Positions 39,185 to 49,243 are shown, counted from the stretch's first letter. The stretch: 64,000 bases of DNA from Streptosporangiaceae bacterium (GCA_025964695.1 JAOPYK010000064.1:1-64000), one strand, 5' to 3'. The notes: generated from the sequence alone by a model not told the origin. Numbers and translations: made by a program.

Positions 39185-41041
39185 TCACTCCACGGTCACG
39201 GACTTCGCGAGGTTGCGGGGCTGGTCCACGTCGTGCCCCTTGGCGGCGGCCAGCTCGCAGGCGAACACCTGGAGCGGGACGGTGGTGACCAGGGGCTGCA
39301 GCAACGTCGGTACGGCGGGGACCCGCAAGAGCGTGTCGGCGTACGGCGCGACCGACTCGTCTCCGTCCTCCGCGATCACGATGGTGCGGGCGCCGCGGGC
39401 CCGGATCTCCTGGATGTTGGAAACGATCTTGTCGTGGAGTACGTTGCGAGCGCGCGGCGGGACCACCACGACGACCGGCAGGCCCTCGTCGATGAGCGCG
39501 ATCGGGCCGTGCTTCAGCTCGCCCGCCGCGAACCCCTCGGCGTGCATGTAGGCCAGTTCCTTGAGCTTGAGCGCGCCCTCCAGGGCGACCGGGAAGCCCA
39601 CATGACGGCCGAGGAAGAGCACGCACCGTTCGCCGGCCATCGAGCGGGCCAGCGCGCGCACCGGTTCCATGGTCTCCAGGACCTTCTCCACCTTCTCCGG
39701 CATGGCGTTCAGCAGCTGGATGACGGCGAAGACCTCGTCACCCCACTTGGTGCCCCTCACCTGCGCGAGATAGAGCGCGATGAGGTAGACCGCCACCAGC
39801 TGGGTGAGGAACGCCTTGGTGGAGGCCACGGCGATCTCCGGGCCGGCGTGGGTGTAGAGCACCCCGTCACATTCACGCGGGATCGTCGAACCGTTGACGT
39901 TGCAGATGCCCAGCACCCGGGCGCGCTGCTCACGCGCGTGCCGTACGGCCATGAGGGTGTCCATCGTCTCGCCGGACTGCGAGATGGCGATGACCAGCGT
40001 GGTCCGGGTGAGAATCGGGTCACGGTAGCGGAACTCACTGGCGAGTTCGACCTCGCAGGGCAGCTGGGCCCAGTGCTCGATGGCGTATTTGGCGATGAGC
40101 CCCGCGTGGTAGGCCGTCCCGCAGGCCACGATGATGATCTTGTCTACGTCGCGCAGCTCCTCCCCGGAGATGCGCATCTCATCGAGGGTGAGCCGGCCGT
40201 CGGTGCCGATCCGGCCCAGCAGGGTGTCGGCGACCGCCTGCGGCTGCTCCGCGATCTCCTTGAGCATGAAGTAGTCGTAGCCGCCCTTCTCCGCGGCCGA
40301 CACGTCCCAGTCGACGTGATACTCCCTCACCTGGGCCGGCCTGCCGTCGAAACCGGTGACCGTCACCCTGTCCCGGCGCAGCTCCACCACCTGGTCCTGG
40401 CCGAGCTCGATCGCCTCCCGGGTGTGCTCGATGAAGGCCGACACATCGCTGGCGAGGAAGTTCTCCGCCTCACCACGCCCCACGACCAGGGGGGAGTTGC
40501 GCCGCGCCCCGACCACCACCTCGGGGTCCGCGGCGTACACGGCGACCAGCGTGAACGCGCCTTCCAGCCTGCGGCAGACCCGGCGCATCGCCTCGGCGAG
40601 CCCCTCGGCCGGCTCGGTCGCGGCGGCCAGCTCGTCCTCGAGGAGATGCGCGACGACCTCGGTGTCCGTGTCGGAGGTCAGCTCGTGGCCGCGCCGCTCC
40701 AGCTCATTCCGGAGGGCGGCGAAGTTCTCGATGATCCCGTTGTGGACAACCGCGACCGAGCCCGTGCAGTCCATGTGCGGGTGGGCGTTGCGGTCGTTGG
40801 GCGCCCCGTGGGTGGCCCATCGGGTGTGCCCAAGACCCAGTGTCCCCTCGGGAGGCGATTGCTCGGCCAAGGCGTTGCGCAGGTTGACGAGCTTGCCGGC
40901 CCGCCTGACCGTCGTCAGCTTGTCATCGGCCAGCACGGCGATCCCCGCGGAGTCGTACCCCCGGTACTCCAACCGCGCGAGGCCCTCGGTCACGACCTTG
41001 AGGGCGGACTGCGACCCGATGTAACCCACGATTCCGCACAT
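39185..41041 (-). CDS. glmS: Glutamine-fructose-6-phosphate aminotransferase (isomerizing)
   Basis: GlmS makes glucosamine-6-phosphate, the first step of UDP-GlcNAc synthesis. ATG 41041 gives MCGIVGYIG, placing Cys2 as the glutaminase nucleophile; upstream in-frame codons are not part of the protein. The N-terminal glutaminase includes [14 protein letters not shown] and [10 protein letters not shown]. Two SIS isomerase domains contain [26 protein letters not shown] and [10 protein letters not shown], and the C-terminus ends LAKSVTVE as in the family. The length is 618 residues. No glmS ribozyme was seen upstream; coaA is divergent across a 70-bp gap. Confidence 0.97.
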   Translation of the reverse strand: MCGIVGYIGSQSALKVVTEGLARLEYRGYDSAGIAVLADDKLTTVRRAGKLVNLRNALAEQSPPEGTLGLGHTRWATHGAPNDRNAHPHMDCTGSVAVVHNGIIENFAALRNELERRGHELTSDTDTEVVAHLLEDELAAATEPAEGLAEAMRRVCRRLEGAFTLVAVYAADPEVVVGARRNSPLVVGRGEAENFLASDVSAFIEHTREAIELGQDQVVELRRDRVTVTGFDGRPAQVREYHVDWDVSAAEKGGYDYFMLKEIAEQPQAVADTLLGRIGTDGRLTLDEMRISGEELRDVDKIIIVACGTAYHAGLIAKYAIEHWAQLPCEVELASEFRYRDPILTRTTLVIAISQSGETMDTLMAVRHAREQRARVLGICNVNGSTIPRECDGVLYTHAGPEIAVASTKAFLTQLVAVYLIALYLAQVRGTKWGDEVFAVIQLLNAMPEKVEKVLETMEPVRALARSMAGERCVLFLGRHVGFPVALEGALKLKELAYMHAEGFAAGELKHGPIALIDEGLPVVVVVPPRARNVLHDKIVSNIQEIRARGARTIVIAEDGDESVAPYADTLLRVPAVPTLLQPLVTTVPLQVFACELAAAKGHDVDQPRNLAKSVTVE

Positions 41042-41111
41042 GGGCGCCAGGTTAGCCGCCAGACCGCCGCCCCATGCCAAAGGCACTGATCAACCATCTA
41101 AGGTCGTGCCC

Positions 41112-42053
41112 ATGACCACTGGCTGGGAAGACGCGCCGAGCCCCTACGTGGAACTGGATCGCGAGTCCTGGCGGGCGCTCCGCCAGAGCACTCCCCTGTC
41201 GCTCAGCGCGGACGAACTCGGCGCGCTGCGCGGGCTGCACGACCCCATCGATCTCAGCGAGGTGGAGGAGGTCTACCTGCCGCTGTCCCGGCTGCTCAAC
41301 CTGTTCGCCACCTCCGACGACCGGCTGCGCGGCACCGTCAGCGCCTTCCTGGGCGGCCCGGTGCGGCCCACCCCGTTCATCATCGGTGTCGCGGGCAGCG
41401 TCGCGGTCGGCAAGTCGACGATCTCCCGGCTGCTGCGCACGCTGCTGGCCCGCTGGCCGGAGCATCCGACGGTGGAGCTGGTGACCACCGACAGCTTTCT
41501 CTACTCCAACGCGCTGCTCAGCGAGCGCGCGATGATGGACCGCAAGGGATTCCCCGAGTCCTACGACCGCCGCGCGCTGGTCCGGTTCGTCGCCGCGGTC
41601 AAGGCCGGGGCCGACGAGGTGTCCATCCCCGTCTACTCGCACCTGTCGTACGACATCGTGCCGGATGCCCGCCAGGTCGTCCGCCGCCCGGAAATCCTGA
41701 TCGTCGAAGGACTCAACGTGCTGCAGGTACCGCCTCCGGGATCACTGGCGATCTCGGACTTCTTCGACTTCTCGATCTACGTTGACGCCCGGGTGGAGCA
41801 CATCCGGCAGTGGTTCGTTGATCGGCTCCTCGCCCTGCGCGAGACCGCGTTCGCCGATCCCAGGTCGTACTTCCACGAATTCGCCACCCGGTCCGACCGG
41901 GAGCAGACCGCCGTGTTCGCCCGGCAGATCTGGCGGGACATCAACGAGGTCAACCTGGTCTCCAACATCCGGCCGACGCGCGCACGGGCGACGTTGGTGC
42001 TCTACAAGGGCCAGGACCACGACGTGCAGCGCCTCCGGCTGCGCCGCATCTGA
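41112..42053 (+). CDS. coaA: Type I pantothenate kinase
   Basis: CoaA phosphorylates pantothenate, the first and regulated step of coenzyme A synthesis. ATG 41112 gives a 313-residue product ([15 protein letters not shown]). The P-loop is [19 protein letters not shown]. Other conserved elements are [20 protein letters not shown] and [11 protein letters not shown]. The C-terminal [23 protein letters not shown] segment is intact. It is divergent from glmS and convergent with the downstream ABC permease gene. Confidence 0.96.
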   Translation: MTTGWEDAPSPYVELDRESWRALRQSTPLSLSADELGALRGLHDPIDLSEVEEVYLPLSRLLNLFATSDDRLRGTVSAFLGGPVRPTPFIIGVAGSVAVGKSTISRLLRTLLARWPEHPTVELVTTDSFLYSNALLSERAMMDRKGFPESYDRRALVRFVAAVKAGADEVSIPVYSHLSYDIVPDARQVVRRPEILIVEGLNVLQVPPPGSLAISDFFDFSIYVDARVEHIRQWFVDRLLALRETAFADPRSYFHEFATRSDREQTAVFARQIWRDINEVNLVSNIRPTRARATLVLYKGQDHDVQRLRLRRI

Positions 42054-42211
42054 CCCGTGCCCGGCCCATTCCGGCCCGCTTCCGGCTCCCGTCGGGCCCA
42101 CGTCCGGCTCGCGTCCGGCCCCCCGTTCGAACAGCATCCGGCCCGCATCCGAGCAATGTCCGGGGCCGGATCGGGCCGGATGGGGCCGGATGGGCCGGAA
42201 CGGGCCGTTCG
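42054..42211. repeat. CCGGCCC-rich degenerate repeats
   Basis: The spacer between coaA and the convergent ABC permease gene is made of imperfect repeats of CCGGCCCGC/CCGGCTC on the left and GGGCCGGATGG on the right. It can fold as a large GC stem and probably terminates both transcripts. Confidence 0.5.
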
Positions 42212-42928
42212 TCAGTCGGCGCCGGTGATGGCCAGCGAACGCAGCCGCACGGCGGCCACTAGGGTGCCGCCCCCAGCCACGATCGAGAGCAGCACCACCG
42301 CGACACCGAGCGATACGTCCGACCTCACCGCCACGGCGGAGGTCAGCGAGTCGGTGACCGACAGCGCCCACTGCTGGATGGACAGCGACTTGGCCCCCGG
42401 CGCGAAGTTGCCGATCAGGACCTCCCACACCAGGACGTACAGCAGTCCGATCACGACGGCGAACCGGCTGGCGACCGCCAGCGCGACGAACACCGCGCAG
42501 TAGGCCAGCCCGCCGACCAGCGTGCCGATGGCGAACGCCACCGCGAGCTGCGCGGTGAAGCCGGTGAGGATCACTCCGGCCACCAGCGCGGGAAGGACTC
42601 CGAAGACCACCATCAGCACGATCGCCACGGCGAGCTTGGTCAGCACGATCACCTGCCGCGGCACGGGCTTGGTCAGCACGTACATGATCTGGCCATCGTC
42701 GATCTCCGGAGCGATCACCCCGGTGCCCGCGATCAGCCCGAGCAGGGGCAGCAGCGTGCCGAGTGCGAACCTTTGCAGCACGCCCGTCGAGATCTCCAGG
42801 TCGTTGTGGCCGGTGAGCCGAAGGATCACGGCGAGCAGCAGCAGAATCGCCGGCAACGCGAACAGCAACAGCGCGCGCCTTCGCCCGAGCATGGCCCGGA
42901 AGGTGATGTACGCGATCGTGGTGTTCAT
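42212..42928 (-). CDS. ABC-2 type transporter permease (system B)
   Basis: This 238-residue integral membrane protein has about six hydrophobic spans, with the ABC-2 permease pattern (IAPEIDDGQIMYVLTKPVPRQVIVLTKL). It is expected to pair with the ATPase encoded at 43089-43997 to form an exporter. The substrate is unknown; such systems export drugs, lipids, peptides or gliding components. ATG 42928 overlaps the stop of a small upstream frame by 4 nt (ATGA). Confidence 0.87.
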   Translation of the reverse strand: MNTTIAYITFRAMLGRRRALLLFALPAILLLLAVILRLTGHNDLEISTGVLQRFALGTLLPLLGLIAGTGVIAPEIDDGQIMYVLTKPVPRQVIVLTKLAVAIVLMVVFGVLPALVAGVILTGFTAQLAVAFAIGTLVGGLAYCAVFVALAVASRFAVVIGLLYVLVWEVLIGNFAPGAKSLSIQQWALSVTDSLTSAVAVRSDVSLGVAVVLLSIVAGGGTLVAAVRLRSLAITGAD

Positions 42929-43092
42929 TGCACTCGCTTCCGCTCGCCCAGGCTCGCTCCCAGCGCGCCGGTTCCCGTGCCCACCGGCTCGCGCCCGTTC
43001 GTGCGCCCAGCCGTGCTGATGCGCCCAGCCGTGTTCGTACGTGCAGCCGTGTTCGTACGTGCAGCCGTGTCCATGAGCGCGCCCGTCTTCAT
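42925..43092 (-). CDS. Possible 55-residue repeat peptide between ABC genes
   Basis: A small frame begins at ATG 43092, which overlaps the stop of the ABC ATPase gene (ATGA). It ends in a TGA overlapping the start of the permease gene (ATGA). It encodes a Thr/Ala/Arg/Gly-rich peptide starting MKTGALMDTAARTNTA, with a repeated ARTNTA core that comes from the 18-bp tandem repeats. Perfect overlap at both ends suggests translation could pass through it by termination-reinitiation. No known family; it may be only a coupling device. Confidence 0.4.
   Translation of the reverse strand: MKTGALMDTAARTNTAARTNTAGRISTAGRTNGREPVGTGTGALGASLGERKRVQ
43008..43079. repeat. Four 18-bp tandem repeats
   Basis: Four 18-bp units starting CAGCCGTG lie head-to-tail; the second and third are identical. 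An 18-bp period keeps reading frame, so the units encode a hexapeptide repeat in the possible small ORF. Confidence 0.9.
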
Positions 43093-43997
43093 GTGCCCAC
43101 CAGGTAGGAGAAGACGCTCTCCAGTGACTCGTCGGCCGGGGAGACCTCCCACAGCCGTACCCCCGCGTCCCGGGCCACCTGCGGCAGCAGCCAGGTGAAG
43201 CGCCGGAAGTCGACCGCCTCGACCTGGAGGCCCGCGTCGGTGAGCTGCACGCTGCGCGCGGACCCGTCGGCGATGATCGCTGCGGCCAGCCTGCGGTCGT
43301 CCCCGGAGCGCACGACGAACACGTGCGGACGGTCCGTCATCAGCCGCCGGATCTCCCGGAAGTCGCCGGAGGCCGCGTGCCGGCCGGCCACGATGACCTC
43401 GATGTGCCCGGCCAGCCGCTCGACCTCCTCGAGGATGTGCGAGCTGAACAGGATCGTCCTGCCCTCCGCCGCCATGCCCCGGATCAGGTCCATCAGCTGC
43501 AGCCGCTGCCGGGGATCCATACCGTTGAACGGCTCGTCCAGCAGCAGCACCGGCGGATCGTGCACCAGCGCCGAAGCCATCTTGATCCGCTGCTTCATGC
43601 CCTTGGAGTACGTGCCGATCGTCCGGTCCTTGGCGTAGTCCATCTCGACCAGGCCGATCGCGCGCTGCGCCGCCGCACCCGGCTGGGGCAGCTTGTGGAG
43701 CTTGGCCATGGCGAGGACGAACTGGCCGCCGGTCAGGAAGTCGTACGCCGCCTCGCGCTCCGGCACCAGGCCCATACGCCGGTAGACCTCGGGGTTCTTC
43801 CAGATCCGGGCGCCTTCCAGCGCGACGGATCCCGATGAGGGGGGCAGGAAGCCACCCATCATGTGGATGAGCGTCGACTTCCCCGCGCCGTTGGGGCCGA
43901 GTAGTCCGGTCACGCCCGGGCCGATCGTCATGGAGATGCCGTTGACCGCCACCACGTTGCCGTACCAGCGCGACACCTGCTGCAGTTCGAGCTTCAC
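43089..43997 (-). CDS. ABC transporter ATP-binding protein (system B)
   Basis: This 302-residue nucleotide-binding subunit has Walker A in LLGPNGAGKSTLIHMM, a Q-loop region before MGLVPEREA, the ABC signature YSKGMKQRIKMASALVHDPP, Walker B LLLDEPFNGMDP and the switch His in FSSHILEEVERLAGH. The C-terminal ~90 residues are an accessory domain typical of ABC-2 exporters. It belongs to the minus-strand series of ATPase A, permease A, ATPase B and permease B. Confidence 0.95.
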   Translation of the reverse strand: MKLELQQVSRWYGNVVAVNGISMTIGPGVTGLLGPNGAGKSTLIHMMGGFLPPSSGSVALEGARIWKNPEVYRRMGLVPEREAAYDFLTGGQFVLAMAKLHKLPQPGAAAQRAIGLVEMDYAKDRTIGTYSKGMKQRIKMASALVHDPPVLLLDEPFNGMDPRQRLQLMDLIRGMAAEGRTILFSSHILEEVERLAGHIEVIVAGRHAASGDFREIRRLMTDRPHVFVVRSGDDRRLAAAIIADGSARSVQLTDAGLQVEAVDFRRFTWLLPQVARDAGVRLWEVSPADESLESVFSYLVGT

Positions 43998-44055
43998 GAC
44001 TCCACCCGCTGTTCCACCCGCTGCTTGTGCTGCTGCGGTTCGAGGCCCGCGCGTC

Positions 44056-45012
44056 TCATGAGGTGCCCGCCTTCTGGAAACGAGCGGACAGGATCGTGAT
44101 CGAGCCCGCGATGAGGGCGACGCAGATCAGCGCCGCCACCGGGCCGCCGAGCCACGACGAGGGGACGAACGGGGCCGCTCGGTCCGCGCCGAGCAGTTTC
44201 ACCTGCACGATGTCGACGAGATTGAACGGTGTGAACAGCCCTACCCACCCGGCGAGGCCGTAGTTTCCGGTGGACTCCGCTATGCCCTGCACGATGATGA
44301 CCGTGACGCTGCTCACCATGTAGATCGCCATCACTGCGGCCACTCCGAAGCCGCGCCGCGGCGTGAAGGCCGCCACGACCAGGCCGATGCCCGCCAGCAC
44401 CAGCGCGAACACCAGGCACCCGGCCAGACCACCGAGAACGTGCAGCGTGTGCTCGCCCACGCTCGAGCCCTTGGTACTGCCGTCGCTCAACGGGCCGCCA
44501 CCCGGCCCTCCCGAGTTCGGCTTCGTCTGGTCCCGGGTCACCAGTGCGCCGACGTACAACAGCGTCACCGGAGCGGCCATGAGCAGGAACAAGGCGGTCG
44601 TCAGCGCGGCGTACTTGGCCGCCACGAAGTCCAGCCGCCCCACCGGCCGGGAGAAGTACAGCGGTACGACGTGGGAGCGCAGCTCGCGGGCCGCCAGTAC
44701 CGGCGCCTGGCTGGCCAGGAAGATGGCGATGAGAACCTGGAGGAACACCGCGTACTTCGAATAGCCGATGAGCAGCTCGGGCCGCTTGCTCAGCGCCACC
44801 ACCGCGATGCTGCCCGCCGCCGGGACCAGCATGAACGCCGACAGCAGGAAGGGCATCACCTTCGCCTTGGCCGGCCGGCCCAGTCCGTAGACCGCGCGCA
44901 GATTGTGGACGAACAGCGACCGCAGGACGTACGCCCGGCCCAGCCGGGGCCCGTCGTAATGCCGATAACCGATGTCATGAATCGCGGTGCTGCCAGGGAT
45001 GCTCATACTCAT
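44056..45012 (-). CDS. ABC-2 type transporter permease (system A)
   Basis: This 318-residue membrane protein has about six spans. The N-terminal IGYRHYDGPRLGRAYVLRSLFVHNLR motif is characteristic of a subgroup of ABC-2 permeases. A hydrophilic loop rich in Gly/Pro (TRDQTKPNSGGPGGGPLSDG) lies between spans, probably outside. It lies between the two ATPase genes, and its partner is the ATPase at 45131-46078. The start may also be ATG 45006. Confidence 0.87.
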   Translation of the reverse strand: MSMSIPGSTAIHDIGYRHYDGPRLGRAYVLRSLFVHNLRAVYGLGRPAKAKVMPFLLSAFMLVPAAGSIAVVALSKRPELLIGYSKYAVFLQVLIAIFLASQAPVLAARELRSHVVPLYFSRPVGRLDFVAAKYAALTTALFLLMAAPVTLLYVGALVTRDQTKPNSGGPGGGPLSDGSTKGSSVGEHTLHVLGGLAGCLVFALVLAGIGLVVAAFTPRRGFGVAAVMAIYMVSSVTVIIVQGIAESTGNYGLAGWVGLFTPFNLVDIVQVKLLGADRAAPFVPSSWLGGPVAALICVALIAGSITILSARFQKAGTS

Positions 45013-45130
45013 TGCCTCGCTCCGCTCGGCGGCTCGCAGCCGCTCTCACGCAGCGGCTTCCCTCGTCGCGTGCTCACTCGTACCTCGCTCCGCGCGCTCC
45101 TCAGCCCAACCGCTGCGCGGCTGCTCGCGC

Positions 45131-46078
45131 TCACTGCCTCGCTCCGCTCGGTACGGGGGGTACGGGGGGTACGGCGGGGGCGGCGAAGACCTCTTCGATG
45201 TGGTGACGGCGCTGTTCCAGCCGGATCATGCGGAGCCCGAGGTCGGCGACGGAATCGCGGATCAGGTCATAGGTCTTCTCACCGTCGATGTCGATGAGCA
45301 GGAACCGGCCGTCCGGGCGGACCGTCAGGCCGCCTTCGACCAGCCGCTGTCCCAGCGGATCCCGGCCCTCCTCGACCTCCAGCAGAAGCACCCCGCTGAC
45401 CTCGGTGAACGCGGCCACCGCCTGGGAACGGAGCAACCGCCCACCATCGATGATCACCACGTGGTCGCAGATGCGCTCGAGTTCGCCGAGCAGGTGTGAG
45501 GTGACCAGGACGCTGATGCCGAAATCGGCGCCGATCCGGCGGATCAGCGCGAGCATCTCATCCCGGCCCGCCGGGTCGAGGCCGTTGGTCGGCTCGTCCA
45601 GGAAGACCAGCTGCGGATCGTGCACGAGCGCCTGGGCGAGCTTGACGCGCTGCCGCATACCGGTCGAGTAACCCCCGATCGGCCGGTAGCGCTCCTCGTA
45701 CAACCCGACGTGCCGCAAGGTGTCGGCGGCACGTTCACGGGCGGCGGTGGCCGGCAACCCCGAAATCCGCGCCATGTGCACGACGAACTCGGTGGCCGAC
45801 ACGTCCGGCGGCAGGCATTCGTACTCAGGCATGTAGCCGACCCGCTCCCGGATCAGCGCGCCCTGGTGGGCGACGTCCAGGCCGAGCACGGCCGCCTGAC
45901 CGCTGGTCGGCGGAAGCAGACCGAGCAGGATCTTGATGAGCGTCGACTTGCCGGCGCCATTGGCTCCGACCAGACCGACGACCCCTGGTTCCACACCGAC
46001 ATTGAGGTCATCGAGTGCGGCGATCCCCCGGGGACCGCCGTACCGCATGGTGAGGCCCTGGGTGGTGATGATGGGCAT
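45131..46078 (-). CDS. ABC transporter ATP-binding protein (system A)
   Basis: This 315-residue ATPase has Walker A in LVGANGAGKSTLIKILLG, the signature YSTGMRQRVKLAQALVHDPQ, Walker B LVFLDEPTNGLDPAG and the switch His in VTSHLLGELERICDH. The last residues are a short VPPVPPVPS tail encoded by 9-bp tandem repeats (about 45151-45180). It is the first gene of the four-gene transporter cluster. Confidence 0.95.
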   Translation of the reverse strand: MPIITTQGLTMRYGGPRGIAALDDLNVGVEPGVVGLVGANGAGKSTLIKILLGLLPPTSGQAAVLGLDVAHQGALIRERVGYMPEYECLPPDVSATEFVVHMARISGLPATAARERAADTLRHVGLYEERYRPIGGYSTGMRQRVKLAQALVHDPQLVFLDEPTNGLDPAGRDEMLALIRRIGADFGISVLVTSHLLGELERICDHVVIIDGGRLLRSQAVAAFTEVSGVLLLEVEEGRDPLGQRLVEGGLTVRPDGRFLLIDIDGEKTYDLIRDSVADLGLRMIRLEQRRHHIEEVFAAPAVPPVPPVPSGARQ

Positions 46079-46699
46079 GCCCCGAACCTAGTGGAACCAC
46101 CCCATCGCAGTCGTCACCCTGACGGGGGACAACCAACCTCGCGACGCCCCTTCTTTCGGACGATGTTTCCACCGCCCACGGGCGCACGCGTGTGGTGGTG
46201 TGCGCGATCGCCGTACTCCCCCCGGCGCACTCCCCTATACCGACACGTATCTACGACATTGCCAGATCAGCCGAAGCGTCTGGTCCGCAGCATTTGGCCA
46301 GCGCCAGCGCCAGCGCCGCCGCCTACCGCATGTCCCGTGAGACGCCAACGCTGCTCAGGATCTTCCGCAGGGCCGACGGCCCTTCGCTGCCCTGGGCATC
46401 ACCCAGAACGGCCACGACGACGATCTGGCGACTACTAGAGAAGTCGTCCAGAGCGGCCACGAGCGCGACCTCGCCTGGCGGGCCTTTTATTACGGCATCT
46501 CGGGCGGCGTCGTTGAACACCTTCCAGCTGCGATGCCGCAGCCGCTCATCCACCGAGGTCACCATCGCTCTAGTGCCAGCCCAGCATCCATGGCCGCCAG
46601 GATGACATGGCCCCCGGAATAGGGCTGGATGGGGGGTTTGCTAACCGTTACTCGTTGGTGACGTATTGACCGGTTCGTCGCAAGCTAGGTTGTTTGTCC
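46079..46699. other. Accessory spacer, mostly without recognisable genes
   Basis: The 620-bp interval between the ABC cluster and the HNH lipoprotein is less GC-biased and contains overlapping frames in both directions. Only the minus-strand frame 46323-46565 looks protein-like. A run of GCCAGC triplets lies near 46299-46318. Confidence 0.4.
46323..46565 (-). CDS. Small hypothetical protein (80 residues)
   Basis: The frame starts MVTSVDERLRHRSWKVF and has a balanced amino acid composition with an alternating hydrophobic segment (RQIVVVAVLGDAQG) that looks like a β-strand. Codon use is GC-biased in the third position. There is no good ribosome binding site, and no family is recognised. It might be a fragment of a larger gene. 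Confidence 0.35.
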   Translation of the reverse strand: MVTSVDERLRHRSWKVFNDAARDAVIKGPPGEVALVAALDDFSSSRQIVVVAVLGDAQGSEGPSALRKILSSVGVSRDMR

Positions 46700-47311
46700 G
46701 TGACAACCCCCCAAAGTCGTGGCCGTCTCATGACCACCTTCGTGTGTCTGGCTCTTGCAACGGCGTGCTCGTCGACGCTGACCTCCGGTAGCGTCCCGGA
46801 ACCGTCCGGCAGTTCGGTCCCCAAGAGTGGGGCAGCGCATCTGGTCGTTCTCTCAGACCCCGGTCAGGTCACCTATAGCGTGCACCCGGCGAACTGCCAT
46901 ACCACCGGCAGTGGGACTCAGATCCTGCAGGACCCGTCGTGCACCCCGGGTGGCATCGACCCCAAGGTGACGCAGTCCAACCTGGCGTCCACGATCTGCA
47001 AGTCCGGATATACCTCGACTGTGAGGCCCCCAAGCTCGCAGACCGGCAAGGCCAAACGGGCGCAATACGTGGCGTATGGAGTGCCAGATGGCACCACCTC
47101 AGAGCTTGATCATCTAGTCAGTCTCGAATTGGGGGGAAACAACGATATTGCCAACCTTTGGCCGGAAATCGGGAAGCTGCCGAACTCCAAGGACAAGGTG
47201 GAGAACGACCTGCATCGGGCGGTGTGCAGCGGCAAAGTGAAGTTGGCGGACGCGCAGCGTGCCATCGCCACGGACTGGCGGACCGCCGAGCACCAATTTG
47301 GCCTAGCGTGA
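46700..47311 (+). CDS. Lipoprotein with HNH-nuclease-like domain
   Basis: This protein of about 203 residues starts at GTG 46700. The N-terminus has basic residues, a hydrophobic stretch and a lipobox ending in Cys (FVCLALATAC), so it is probably a lipoprotein. The C-terminal half contains SELDHLVSLELGGNNDIANLWPE and KDKVENDLHRAVCSGKVKLADAQRAIATDW. That pattern is typical of secreted HNH-fold (ββα-metal) proteins with a DH..LELGG..D..NLWP core. It may be an extracellular nuclease or an inactive homologue. It is an isolated accessory gene. Confidence 0.75.
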   Translation: MTTPQSRGRLMTTFVCLALATACSSTLTSGSVPEPSGSSVPKSGAAHLVVLSDPGQVTYSVHPANCHTTGSGTQILQDPSCTPGGIDPKVTQSNLASTICKSGYTSTVRPPSSQTGKAKRAQYVAYGVPDGTTSELDHLVSLELGGNNDIANLWPEIGKLPNSKDKVENDLHRAVCSGKVKLADAQRAIATDWRTAEHQFGLA

Positions 47312-47340
47312 TCGACGCCCGTCGACGGAACGTTGGTCGG

Positions 47341-47544
47341 TCACCTGTTGTTGTGAAGCTGCTTGTTGTGAAGCTGCTTGTTGTGAAGCTGCCGCCGAAG
47401 TTCGAGTAGTTCGCCGTGGGCGGCTTCCAGAGCAGTTCGTAGTTCGGCGACCTGTTCCCTGTGCCGCTGTCGGGTAGTGGCCAGTTGCTGGGTGAGCCGG
47501 CGAACCAGAGTGCCGGCGGCGGCGTCGATGTCGGGGTGGCTCAC
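47341..47544 (-). CDS. DUF6262-like coiled-coil protein, probable mobile-element remnant
   Basis: This 67-residue frame (SHPDIDAAAGTLVRRLTQQL...) is an Arg/Glu/Leu coiled coil resembling the C-terminal part of DUF6262 proteins, which accompany tyrosine-type recombinases in actinobacterial elements. The end is a QLHNK repeat (three copies). No recombinase is present, so this is likely a relic. The upstream minus-strand segment 47545-47640 also translates protein-like (RPEVEAVRRHA) but is not an intact gene. Confidence 0.4.
   Translation of the reverse strand: MSHPDIDAAAGTLVRRLTQQLATTRQRHREQVAELRTALEAAHGELLELRRQLHNKQLHNKQLHNNR
47350..47393. repeat. 15-bp tandem repeats at the DUF6262-like gene end
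   Basis: Nearly three copies of GTTGTGAAGCTGCTT lie head-to-tail, encoding the QLHNK repeat on the minus strand. Confidence 0.9.
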
Positions 47545-47655
47545 CTGGCCGACGGAAGAGCCACCGCGTGCCGGCGCACGGCTTCGACCTCGGGACGGAC
47601 TACGGAATGGCGGTAGATCAAGTCGGAAGACACCATACGGAAGACACCAACGGTC

Positions 47656-48993
47656 TCAGAGAGCGCGAACGACCTCGGCGAGCCGCTCGGCGACCGACTG
47701 GGCCTGCTCCTCCGCCGCCGCCTCGACCATGACGCGGACCATCGGCTCGGTCCCACTCGGCCGGATCAGCACCCGGCCGGTCTCGCCGAGTTCCGCCTCG
47801 GCCGTGGCGATGGCGGCGGCCAGCTCGGCGGACGTCTTGGCCTTGGCCTTGTCGATCCCACGTACGTTGATGAGCACCTGAGGCAGCCGGGTCATGATCT
47901 TGGCCAGCTCGTCCAGCGGACGGCCCCGGCGGACCATCGCGGCGAGCAGGTGCAGACCGGTGAGGACACCGTCGCCGGTGGTCGCATGATCAAGCATGAT
48001 CACATGACCGGACTGCTCACCACCGAAGGTGAAGCCGCCTTCTTTCATCGCCTCGAGCACATAGCGGTCGCCCACCGCGGTCTCGATCACGGTCAGCCCC
48101 GCCTCACGCATGGCCAGCTTGAAGCCGAGGTTGGACATGACCGTGGCCACCACCGTGTCGTCCTGCAGCCGCCCCGCCTCGCGCAGTTCCAGGGCCAGGA
48201 TCGCCATGATCTGGTCACCGTCGATGGACTCACCGGAACCGGTCACGGCCAGACAACGATCGGCGTCGCCGTCGTGGGCGATGCCCGCGTCCGCCCCGTG
48301 CTCGATCACCGCGGCCTGCAGCGCCTCGAGGTGGGTGGAGCCACAGCCCTCGTTGATGTTGAGCCCGTCCGGTTCCGTACCGATCTCGATCACGGTAGCA
48401 CCGGCCCGGCGCAAGATCTGCGGAGCCACCACCGAGGCCGCTCCGTGCGCGCAGTCGAGCACGACACGTACACCGTCCAGGGAGCCGGGCGCCGTCGCCA
48501 GCACATGCTCCACGTAGCGCTCGGCCTCGCCCTGCGCGTCACGTACCCGGCCTACCCCGGAGCCGATCGGCCCCTGCCAGGACTCGCCGAGATGAGCCTC
48601 GATGGCGTCCTCCATCTCGTCGGCCAGTTTGTAGCCACTGCGGTCGAAGAACTTGATGCCGTTGTCGGGGGCCGGGTTGTGGGAGGCCGACAGCATGACG
48701 CCGAGATCAGCGTCGAGGGCATGGGTGAGATAGGCCACGGCGGGAGTGGGCAGCACGCCGAGACGGAGCACGTCGACGCCCGCGCTGGCCAACCCGGCCA
48801 CCACCGCCGCCTCCAGGAACTCGCCTGACGCCCGGGGATCACGTCCGACCACGGCCACCGGCCGATGGCCCTCGAACGCCCCGACCTCGCCGAGCACCCT
48901 CGCTGCGGCCACGGAAAGTTCGAGCGCCAACTGGGCGGTGAGGTCGCGGTTGGCGACTCCACGGACGCCATCGGTTCCGAAGAGACGGCCCAT
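47656..48993 (-). CDS. glmM: Phosphoglucosamine mutase
   Basis: GlmM converts glucosamine-6-phosphate to glucosamine-1-phosphate, the step after GlmS. ATG 48993 follows AGGAG and gives [15 protein letters not shown]. The phosphoserine loop is [19 protein letters not shown], the metal loop AHDGDADRC, the sugar loop [10 protein letters not shown] and the phosphate loop [12 protein letters not shown]. The 445-residue length is typical. It lies downstream of rplM-rpsI on the same strand, as in M. tuberculosis and Streptomyces, with a strong hairpin between them. Confidence 0.97.
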   Translation of the reverse strand: MGRLFGTDGVRGVANRDLTAQLALELSVAAARVLGEVGAFEGHRPVAVVGRDPRASGEFLEAAVVAGLASAGVDVLRLGVLPTPAVAYLTHALDADLGVMLSASHNPAPDNGIKFFDRSGYKLADEMEDAIEAHLGESWQGPIGSGVGRVRDAQGEAERYVEHVLATAPGSLDGVRVVLDCAHGAASVVAPQILRRAGATVIEIGTEPDGLNINEGCGSTHLEALQAAVIEHGADAGIAHDGDADRCLAVTGSGESIDGDQIMAILALELREAGRLQDDTVVATVMSNLGFKLAMREAGLTVIETAVGDRYVLEAMKEGGFTFGGEQSGHVIMLDHATTGDGVLTGLHLLAAMVRRGRPLDELAKIMTRLPQVLINVRGIDKAKAKTSAELAAAIATAEAELGETGRVLIRPSGTEPMVRVMVEAAAEEQAQSVAERLAEVVRAL

Positions 48994-49243
48994 AACTCAC
49001 TCCTGACGAGTCACTCTTGCTTCATACGGAGGCGCCGGCTTCATATGGGGGGACCGGGCGCAGCCGAGGGGGAGGCACTGCGGGCGGCGGGGCGGGTGGG
49101 AAGGAGCAGGGTCGGCGGATGGGATCGAGGGGTGTGTTCAAGGGGGCGAACACCTCGGCCGGCGAGCCGGACACCGGCAGACGACAGGAGCGAGTGAGCT
49201 CCACGCCTCGGGCCGTTCCCGAAAACACGTATGGGCCGCCAAC

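Noticed and set aside
46192-46605. 137-codon plus-strand frame
   Set aside because: Low-complexity Ser/Ala/Pro/Arg translation and no start signal; the opposite-strand frame is more protein-like.
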